NCBI GenBank assembly: GCA_031291255.1
Contig: JARLJN010000054.1
Span: 1-48,795, forward strand
From: Gammaproteobacteria bacterium
GTDB lineage: Bacteria > Pseudomonadota > Gammaproteobacteria > DSM-16500
Reading direction: 5' to 3'
Length of the DNA: 48,795 bases
In this document: positions 43,466 to 48,795 of the stretch, piece after piece
How the letters are laid out: each line of letters begins with the position of its first letter
Position numbering within the stretch: position 1 is the stretch's first letter
Notes under the pieces: generated by a model
What the model was told of the DNA's origin: nothing
Databases searched by the model: none
What the model saw: only the letters and a program-made list of their open reading frames with translations
Position numbers and translations under genes: made by a program

Positions 43466-43524
43466 GATGTAGGTTGGGTGTAGGTTGGGTTGAGTGCTTT
43501 TGCTTTTTACGAAACCCAACATAA
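43466..43524. repeat. Repeat family R4
   Basis: GATGTAGGTTGGGTGTAGG and the core GGTTGGGTTGAGTGC, CTTTTTACGAAACCCAACAT repeat the sequence at 43219. The copy ends about 25 bases before the tsaB stop. Confidence 0.8.
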
Positions 43525-43546
43525 CTGAGACTGAAGAATAAGATTT

Positions 43547-44233
43547 TCATCTATCTTTTTCCTTCACTGCAACATTATTCCGCAGATAAACAGGAACAGC
43601 ATCTTCAAAAGAACAAAATTCTTTTTTTAGAAGTTTATTTCTCGCCAAAAGTGCAATACTTGCAGCATGAGGAAGACACGTTATATCTAAATCTAGAGGT
43701 TTAAATCCTAGATGCAACTCCATGATTTCGGAGTAAATTCCCCAAGCATCCCCTACTCCATACCAGTCTTGATTTTTGTGTAGAGGAATCTGATTTGCAG
43801 AACAAACTTTTTCCTCACCTTTTAATTCAGCAAAACCTTCAGAGTTAATTTCATAAGCACCATAATAAATTTCTTGCATACGTGCATCGACAGCAACTAA
43901 TAATTTATTCCAGTTACGTTCTTGAAATACATGCTGAGCTATAGACGCTAAAGAAGAAATTTTTATGAGTGGTACTTCAGCAGCAAATGCTAAACCCTGA
44001 GCGACACTGGCAGCTATACGCAGACCTGTAAAACTGCCTGGGCCGCAGCCAAATGCAATCGCATCAAGGTGTTGCAACTGTATCTTAGCCTCTTGCATTA
44101 ACTCTTGAACCATAGGCAAGACTAATTGCGCTTGCGCTATGGGCGCAATTTTATGTAAGGACTCTATGTCTTCATTATCTAATAATGCGACTGAGCAAGC
44201 ATTTGAGGATGTGTCTATGGCAAGGATTTTCAT
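43547..44233 (-). CDS. tsaB: tRNA threonylcarbamoyladenosine synthesis protein TsaB
   Basis: TsaB is the non-catalytic partner of TsaD in adding threonylcarbamoyl to A37 of ANN-decoding tRNAs. The start MKILAIDTSSNACSVAL at 44233 is the usual beginning; a longer reading would translate an R3 repeat. The 228-residue protein has the ASKHA fold with FGCGPGSFTGLRIAASVAQGL in the middle. The adjacent DinG-type helicase gene upstream matches the yoaA-tsaB order of E. coli. The 103 bases between the two genes consist almost wholly of repeats R3 and R1. Confidence 0.93.
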   Translation of the reverse strand: MKILAIDTSSNACSVALLDNEDIESLHKIAPIAQAQLVLPMVQELMQEAKIQLQHLDAIAFGCGPGSFTGLRIAASVAQGLAFAAEVPLIKISSLASIAQHVFQERNWNKLLVAVDARMQEIYYGAYEINSEGFAELKGEEKVCSANQIPLHKNQDWYGVGDAWGIYSEIMELHLGFKPLDLDITCLPHAASIALLARNKLLKKEFCSFEDAVPVYLRNNVAVKEKDR

Positions 44234-44261
44234 AAATATTTTACTCTCTAAAGCCATGACC

Positions 44262-44326
44262 ATTTCCCTTCTCTCGCTTGCGGGAGAAGGTGCCCGCAGG
44301 GCGGATGAGGGTCTAGACGTGGCACA
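44262..44326. repeat. Palindromic repeat R3
   Basis: TTTCCCTTCTCTCGCTTGCG, GGAGAAGGTGCCC, GGGCGGATGAGGGTC and GACGTGGCAC form a copy very close to that at 38134, in the same orientation. It lies upstream of the tsaB start. Confidence 0.87.
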
Positions 44327-44336
44327 TACTGAAACT

Positions 44337-46271
44337 CTATCCCGGATTTTCGCAAAGCTCAATCCGGGCTACAAAACTTTTTACTTTTTCTAAATCACGT
44401 GTACGAGACATATCTGGTAAGCTTTGTAAAAACACTTCTCCATAACGATTGCCCACCAAGCGCGGATCACAAATCATTAAAATGCCTCTGTCTTTACTGT
44501 CTCGAATGAGACGCCCTGCACCTTGTTTTAAAATCAAAACTGCATGAGGTAATTGATAATGTGAAAATGGATCCAATCCTTTTTGTCTCAACATTTTGAT
44601 TTTAGCTTGTAGTATAGGATCATCCGGCATAGCAAAAGGAAGTTTATCAATGATAACACAGGATAATGCATCCCCACGTACATCCACTCCATACCAAAAG
44701 CTGCTAGTCCCTAACAAAACTGCATTGCCTAGTGCTTTAAATTCATCGACTAACTGTCTTTTGGGTTTAGTGCCTTGACGCAACAAAGGAAACGGTAATT
44801 TGTTTTCTAAATAAATTGCTGCTTTTTCTAATGCACGATGACTGGTAAATAATAAAAATGCTTTGCCTTGATTTGCTATCAACACAGGAATGGCAGCATC
44901 TATCACTGCTTCTGTAAAATATTCTGAATGCGTATCAGGCATACCACGTGGCGCATATAAAAGTGCTTGATTCTGGTAATCAAAAGGACTTTTTAATTGT
45001 AACTGCATAGCATGTTCTAAACCCATGGTGTCAGAAAATAATTTAAAATTATTTTTGACTGTGAGCGTTGCTGAGGTAAAAATCCAAGAACGTTTTTTAT
45101 CTTGCATACAACGCTTAAAATGTTCTGCCACTATCATGGGCGTGAGATGCAGCGCAAAACTTTGAGCGTGAGTTTCATACCAATGTATAGTGTCTACTGG
45201 CGCTGCTTTCGTTAAAAAATCAAAACGCTCTATTAATTGCCCTGCTCGCTTCCAACAACTCTCTAATCCTTTACTGCGCACACCGGCTTCTTTCAACGTT
45301 GTTTCAAAATCTTTTAATGAATCTTTTACTTCATCTATGGTTGCTTCAATATGTTGAGGCTGCTTATCAGGCCAAGGCAATGCACGCAACTCAGATCCAA
45401 ACGCTGTACGCATAGATTGAACCGCACGTTGTAACTGAATAGAATCAGCGCTAAGCTGCTGCATATCTTGCGCGCTCTCTAATGCTTCTGCTTCAGCATC
45501 GCGTGCTAGTTCGAGTAATTGTCGGCTGGTGAGATTGGTACTAAAAAATTGCGCGGCTATATCGGGTAAGTGATGCGCCTCATCAAAAATAACAATTTCT
45601 GCGCCAGGAAGTAATTCACCAAAGCCTTCATCTTGTAAGGCCATATCTGCAAAAAATAAATGATGATTCACAACAACTATATCGGCGGCTAAAGATTGTT
45701 GACGTGCTTTCACGACAAAACAATCTTTGTAAACGGGACAATCTTGATTTAAACAATTATCTGCTGTGCTGGTTGCGTATGGCCAAATGGTAGAATCTTC
45801 GGGTACTGATTCTAATTCTGCAATATCACCTGTTTTAGTGTGTGCAGACCATTCAAAAATGGTTTGTAATTCTGATACCAATTGGCGCGAAGCAAAACGT
45901 CCATCTTCACGATTGAGTTTTAATCTATGCAAACAAAGATAATTCGCGCGGCCCTTTAGTAAAACAACTTTCATAGAGGAAGAAAGAATTTTTTGTATGA
46001 CAGGAATGTCATTAAAAAATAATTGGTCTTGCAGATTTTTTGTTCCGGTTGAAATAATGGTTTTTTTATTTGAAAGAAATGCAGGAACTAAATAGCCAAA
46101 TGTTTTTCCCGTTCCCGTTCCAGCTTCAACAATTAATTCAGAGTTGAGCTCTATGACTTTTTCTATGGCCAAAGCCATTTCTTGTTGTGCATGACGTGGA
46201 GTAAAGCCTGTAATAGCTTGTTTAAGCAGACCTTGGTCACCTAAAATATCAAGGCTATTAGTGGGAGTCAT
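44337..46271 (-). CDS. yoaA: DinG-family DNA helicase YoaA
   Basis: This is a 644-residue XPD-like 5'-3' helicase. Motifs are the Walker A in VEAGTGTGKTFGYLVPAF near residue 50, the iron-sulfur cysteines (YLCLHRL, then CLNQDCPVYKDC), the DEAH box in VIFDEAHHLPDIA and the C-terminal GAGRLIRDSKDRG. The closest known relative by length and neighbourhood is YoaA, which acts with the polymerase clamp-loader protein HolC on damaged replication forks. The last dozen residues are derived from an R1 repeat and then a TAG stop, so the natural C-terminus was replaced or extended. The start ATG at 46271 is followed by MTPTNSLDILG; an upstream R1 pair lies in the promoter region. Confidence 0.92.
   Translation of the reverse strand: MTPTNSLDILGDQGLLKQAITGFTPRHAQQEMALAIEKVIELNSELIVEAGTGTGKTFGYLVPAFLSNKKTIISTGTKNLQDQLFFNDIPVIQKILSSSMKVVLLKGRANYLCLHRLKLNREDGRFASRQLVSELQTIFEWSAHTKTGDIAELESVPEDSTIWPYATSTADNCLNQDCPVYKDCFVVKARQQSLAADIVVVNHHLFFADMALQDEGFGELLPGAEIVIFDEAHHLPDIAAQFFSTNLTSRQLLELARDAEAEALESAQDMQQLSADSIQLQRAVQSMRTAFGSELRALPWPDKQPQHIEATIDEVKDSLKDFETTLKEAGVRSKGLESCWKRAGQLIERFDFLTKAAPVDTIHWYETHAQSFALHLTPMIVAEHFKRCMQDKKRSWIFTSATLTVKNNFKLFSDTMGLEHAMQLQLKSPFDYQNQALLYAPRGMPDTHSEYFTEAVIDAAIPVLIANQGKAFLLFTSHRALEKAAIYLENKLPFPLLRQGTKPKRQLVDEFKALGNAVLLGTSSFWYGVDVRGDALSCVIIDKLPFAMPDDPILQAKIKMLRQKGLDPFSHYQLPHAVLILKQGAGRLIRDSKDRGILMICDPRLVGNRYGEVFLQSLPDMSRTRDLEKVKSFVARIELCENPG
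44341..44372. repeat. R1 single arm inside the end of yoaA
   Basis: CCCGGATTTTCGCAAAGCTC and AATCCGGGCTAC form one R1 unit. It is translated: the last ~12 residues of the helicase ([11 protein letters not shown]) are the R1 unit read in one frame, and the stop follows at once. Confidence 0.85.
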
Positions 46272-46296
46272 GTATTATTATCCTAAAAAATCACAC

Positions 46297-46387
46297 GTAG
46301 CCCGGATTGAGCTCTGCGAAAATCCGGGGATTGTTGACGCAGCTCATGAAAACAACCCGGATTTTCGCAGAGCTCAATCCGGGCTAC
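46297..46387. repeat. R1 inverted pair between fdxA and yoaA
   Basis: GTAGCCCGGATTGAGCTCTG and GCGAAAATCCGGGG face CCCGGATTTTCGCAGAGCTC and AATCCGGGCTAC across about 26 bases. The arms are nearly perfect. The right end touches the fdxA TAG stop (46387-46389). Confidence 0.88.
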
Positions 46388-46710
46388 TACTTTTCTAAGA
46401 GTTTTAATTTATCTTCAACATTCGCCCATTCATCTGCATCGGCTGGAGCATCTTTACGACGATTAATCACAGGCCATTCTTCAGCGAGGTCTTTATTGAG
46501 TTCTAAATAATTTTGATATTTCTCTGGTAAATCATCTTCAGAATAAATTGCATTGACAGGACATTCAGGTTCGCAGAGAGCGCAGTCTATGCACTCATCA
46601 GGATTGATGACTAAGAAATTGGGTCCTTCATAAAAACAGTCTACAGGACAGACTTCGACACAGTCTGTGTATTTACACTTGATACACTGTTCTGTCACTA
46701 CAAAGGTCAT
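46387..46710 (-). CDS. fdxA: Seven-iron ferredoxin FdxA
   Basis: The 107-residue protein has the cysteine layout of FdxA-type ferredoxins: Cys9, 17 and 50 for a [3Fe-4S] cluster and Cys21, 40, 43 and 46 for a [4Fe-4S] cluster, with extra Cys12 and Cys25. The basic-acidic C-terminal tail ([20 protein letters not shown]) is also typical. It serves as a low-potential electron carrier in the cytoplasm; partners are not visible here. Its stop abuts an R1 repeat. Downstream of the promoter side lies the tRNA cluster. Confidence 0.95.
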   Translation of the reverse strand: MTFVVTEQCIKCKYTDCVEVCPVDCFYEGPNFLVINPDECIDCALCEPECPVNAIYSEDDLPEKYQNYLELNKDLAEEWPVINRRKDAPADADEWANVEDKLKLLEK

Positions 46711-46735
46711 AGTCTTAACTAGCGCTTAAAAAAGT

Positions 46736-46824
46736 TGGTGCCCGAGGCCGGAATCGAACCGGCACGGAAGTCGCCCTCCGAGGGATTTTAAGTCCCTTGC
46801 GTCTACCTATTCCGCCACCCGGGC
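46736..46824 (-). tRNA. tRNA-Leu (TAA)
   Basis: The reverse strand folds into an 89-base class II tRNA. The acceptor stem GCCCGGG pairs with CTCGGGC, the discriminator is A and CCA is encoded. The anticodon loop CTTAAAA gives TAA (Leu). The variable arm CGGAGGGCGACTTCCG is long, as required for Leu, and the T arm contains GGTTCGATTCC. Confidence 0.95.
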
Positions 46825-46892
46825 ATATAGATTATTGGATATCGGAAATCTAAAAACTCGATAACAAGCGTTTAGATTTCAAGTATCATCAA

Positions 46893-46963
46893 AGGCTGGG
46901 GTCGGGATCGAACCGGCGTACACGGCTTTGCAGGCCGCTGCATAACCACTCTGCCACCCAGCC
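46893..46963 (-). tRNA. tRNA-Cys (GCA)
   Basis: The reverse strand gives acceptor GGCTGGG pairing with CCCAGCC, discriminator T (standard for Cys), D arm GGCAGAGTGGTTATGC, anticodon loop with GCA and T arm GGTTCGATCCC. CCA is not encoded. It lies about 69 bases upstream of tRNA-Leu, so the two may be co-transcribed. Confidence 0.95.
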
Positions 46964-46992
46964 AAAATCATTAACTCATCTTCTTTAAAAAC

Positions 46993-47016
46993 AAAAAACC
47001 TCAGTTTTACTGAGGC
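46993..47016 (-). terminator. Rho-independent terminator after tRNA-Gly
   Basis: Read on the reverse strand, GCCTCAG-TAAA-ACTGAGG is a 7-base stem with short loop followed by TTTTTTG. It is placed between tRNA-Gly and tRNA-Cys, so tRNA-Gly is a separate unit. Confidence 0.85.
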
Positions 47017-47033
47017 TAATCAATTTTTATATT

Positions 47034-47108
47034 TGGAGCGGGAAACGAGGCTCGAACTCGCGACCCCAACCTTGGCAAGGTTGTGCTCTACCACTGAGCT
47101 ATTCCCGC
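47034..47108 (-). tRNA. tRNA-Gly (GCC)
   Basis: The reverse strand gives acceptor GCGGGAA pairing with TTCCCGC, discriminator T, encoded CCA, D arm AGCTCAGTGGTAGAGC, anticodon loop with GCC and T arm GAGTTCGAGCC. A terminator follows at 46993-47016. Confidence 0.96.
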
Positions 47109-47357
47109 TTCTAGAACGCCATCTTAATTTCTAGCGTCTTAACTTCTAGTCGCGACATTCTATCTCACGACCCAAAAGTGTCAAGCATGAAATGCATTAT
47201 TTTTTCAGAATTTACCTGCTAACCGTATAATTATTAGGTAATTTGAAGGGTTTTCTTCCATTTCAGTAAATTTTCGAAGTTGCGTCTTCGGCATCCTCTC
47301 TCACAAGTGGCTAGGGTATGCACACATCTTCTGGGTTATGAATGGGTATGAGACGGG

Positions 47358-47516
47358 AGAACAAGGTTCTCTTTACTTTGCGGTAGGTTGGGTTGAGTGC
47401 TTTTTACGAAACCCAACATAACAGAGACAGGAGAAGAAGGTTTTCTTTAATATACATTTGAAACGTATAGAAAAAGCTGATCATGACTTTGCGTAGGTTG
47501 GGTTGAGTGCTTTTTA
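47358..47516. repeat. R4 repeats, the last one cut by the IS481 element
   Basis: GGAGAACAAGG and GGTAGGTTGGGTTGAGTGC, TTTTTACGAAACCCAACATAA recur, then GAGACAGGAGAAGAAGG, GTATAGAAAAAGCTGATCAT and a second GTAGGTTGGGTTGAGTGC that stops at TTTTTA, where the insertion sequence starts. The order of blocks mirrors 43280-43500. The stretch 47109-47357 shows no gene or clear signal. Confidence 0.75.
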
Positions 47517-48795
47517 TGTATAGACCGGCTACATAGGTAACACTTGGACGGGGACATAGGTAACACTTTTAAATGATGTATTATTGCAGTTTTGGAGAGC
47601 AATAATGCCTTGGGAAGAGGTTACACAAATGTCATCCAAGCTCGAATTTGTAAAACTAGCGTTAAATGGATCACATACATTTAGCGAGCTATGCCGTCGT
47701 TTTAGCATAAGTAGAAAGACAGGTTACAAACTTTTAAATAGATTTAAAGAACTAGGCGTCGATGGATTAAAAGAACAATCCAGGCGTCCTTATTCTCATC
47801 CTGAATTAACATCCTCTGCCATCGAAGAAAAAATAATTGCACTAAGAGAAAGGAAGCCCAGCTGGGGTTGTCGAAAGATTCGAGCATTTCTATTAAATAA
47901 TGGGGAGACAGGAATTCCAGCTAAAAGCACTATTACAGACATATTACATCGGCATGATTTAATCGATAAACCTACCCATAAAAAACTATTAACTCCCCAA
48001 AGATTTGAGCATCCAGAACCTAATGATTTGTGGCAAGCAGATTTTAAAGGGCATTTTGCAATGCGTTCTGGTCGCTGCCATCCTTTAACAGTTTTAGATG
48101 ACCACTCACGTTATTCTATTGGTTTAAACGCATGTGATAATGAGCGTGGCAAGACGGTTAAGGCTATTTTTATAGAATTATTTGAAAGATATGGTATGCC
48201 ATGGCGCATTAATTTTGATAATGGTACGCCATGGTCATCAGCGCATATTCGAGGCTTTAGATATACCGAATTAAGTATATGGTTAGTTCGTTTAGGGATT
48301 CGGGTGAGCTTTTCACGAATTAGGCACCCACAAACAAATGGTAAGGATGAAAGATTTCACAGAACGTTAAAGGTTGAATTATTGAAACAGCATTATTTTA
48401 AAAACATTAATGATGCACAATTTCATTTTGATCGTTGGCGAGAAGAATATAACCATGAAAGGCCGCACGAAGCATTAAACATGCAGCCACCGAGCAGTCG
48501 CTATAGAATCAGTAATATGAAATATCCAAAAACGTTGCCTGATATTGAATATCCAGATTGCAGTTTAATCCGACAAGTAAATAAAGCCGGAAATATAAGT
48601 TTGAATAACAAAAAATATTTTATTAGTGAATCATTAAACGGATTGCCTGTGGCTTTAAGAGAAAAAGCAGATGGAAAGTTTGATATTTATTTTATGCACC
48701 AAAGAATATTTACAATAAAAACCTAGAGCTTATAATGTTCGGGGACTGTAACCTATGTCCCCGTCCAAGTGTTACCTATGTAGCCGGTCTATACA
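47517..48795 (+). mobile_element. Complete IS481-family insertion sequence
   Basis: The element is 1279 bases long. Its ends are inverted repeats identical over 45 bases (starting TGTATAGACCGGCTACATAG) and near-identical for a few more. One transposase gene occupies the interior. The TGT start, size and single DDE-type ORF fit IS481. The right end is the last base of the window, so the outer target duplication cannot be read. The left end lies within the R4 repeat. Confidence 0.9.
47605..48726 (+). CDS. IS481-family transposase
   Basis: I start at the ATG at 47605 (MPWEEVTQMSSKLEFV), preceded by GGAGAG at proper distance; the TTG at 47584 would be too early. The 373-residue protein has an N-terminal helix-turn-helix (TFSELCRRFSISRKTGYKLL) and an rve/DDE core with Asp146 in DLWQADFKGHF, Asp205 in NFDNGTPW and Glu249 in NGKDERFHRT. 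All three catalytic acids are present and the frame is intact, so the element may be active. The protein cuts at the 45-base inverted repeats that flank it. Confidence 0.92.
   Translation: MPWEEVTQMSSKLEFVKLALNGSHTFSELCRRFSISRKTGYKLLNRFKELGVDGLKEQSRRPYSHPELTSSAIEEKIIALRERKPSWGCRKIRAFLLNNGETGIPAKSTITDILHRHDLIDKPTHKKLLTPQRFEHPEPNDLWQADFKGHFAMRSGRCHPLTVLDDHSRYSIGLNACDNERGKTVKAIFIELFERYGMPWRINFDNGTPWSSAHIRGFRYTELSIWLVRLGIRVSFSRIRHPQTNGKDERFHRTLKVELLKQHYFKNINDAQFHFDRWREEYNHERPHEALNMQPPSSRYRISNMKYPKTLPDIEYPDCSLIRQVNKAGNISLNNKKYFISESLNGLPVALREKADGKFDIYFMHQRIFTIKT

Noticed and set aside
43233..43472. 79-residue frame upstream of GDH
   Set aside because: It is made of R4 repeats and the long hairpin; the translation only reflects the repeats.
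44234..44362. N-terminal extension of TsaB
   Set aside because: The extra 43 residues are translated R3 and R1 repeats; MKILAIDTS is the family start.
2907..46387. CRISPR array suggested by recurrent repeats
   Set aside because: The repeats are palindromic, spread singly over many kilobases with genes between them, and have no regular spacers or cas genes.

Overview
The window looks like a chromosome segment of an AT-rich, host-associated gammaproteobacterium. I infer the order Legionellales (Coxiella, Legionella or Aquicella relatives). The reasons are a classical gammaproteobacterial core order (asd, fimV-like, truA, accD, dedD), tRNAs and enzymes of that class, several large orphan proteins that look like host-directed effectors (a SopB/IpgD-type phosphatase and an ankyrin-like repeat protein), orphan multi-pass membrane proteins, and many lineage-type intergenic palindromes. 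No 16S rRNA or other decisive marker is present, so the placement is inference.

Layout. 1-300: damaged sequence with a C-homopolymer and half of a dispersed repeat. 298-4107: a putative phosphoinositide phosphatase effector and a HigBA-type toxin-antitoxin pair. 4108-9488: an Mg2+ P-type ATPase, an FAD aromatic-type monooxygenase, a TonB-like protein and a DUF1289 protein. 9595-13702: a convergent pair of ankyrin-like effector candidate and classical autotransporter, whose 3' ends overlap. 13861-20841: PEP synthase, phosphoribosyltransferase, erythromycin-esterase-like protein and dienelactone-hydrolase-like protein, interrupted by a two-gene secreted operon (a passenger-less inverse-autotransporter barrel and an exported partner). 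21027-29268: MFS exporter, small channel-like protein, Cys/His-rich exported protein, a well-translated-looking 30-residue micro-ORF, orphan membrane proteins and the SrkA kinase. 29252-38106: DUF2147, adk, lpxH, a pilin, yjbQ, dedD, accD, truA, mini-FimV, asd and a haloalkane-dehalogenase-like protein lacking its nucleophile. 38202-46710: NAD-glutamate dehydrogenase, tsaB, yoaA/dinG-type helicase and fdxA. 46736-47108: tRNA-Leu, tRNA-Cys and tRNA-Gly. 47517-48795: a complete IS481-family element whose right end coincides with the window end.

A striking property is the density of dispersed palindromic repeats. At least six sequence families fill the gaps between genes. Several lie so close to coding ends that they supply the stop codon, and one supplies the last dozen codons of a helicase gene. 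The IS481 copy sits inside one such palindrome.

Functionally, the conserved genes cover central metabolism (PpsA, GDH, Adk), envelope synthesis (LpxH, AccD), cell division and polarity (DedD/SPOR, FimV-like), tRNA modification (TruA, TsaB) and diaminopimelate/threonine synthesis (Asd). The accessory genes are mostly surface, secreted or membrane proteins. Best candidates for something new are the split inverse-autotransporter operon, the nucleophile-less dehalogenase-like protein next to asd, the SopB-like protein, and the modular repeats that shape gene 3' ends.
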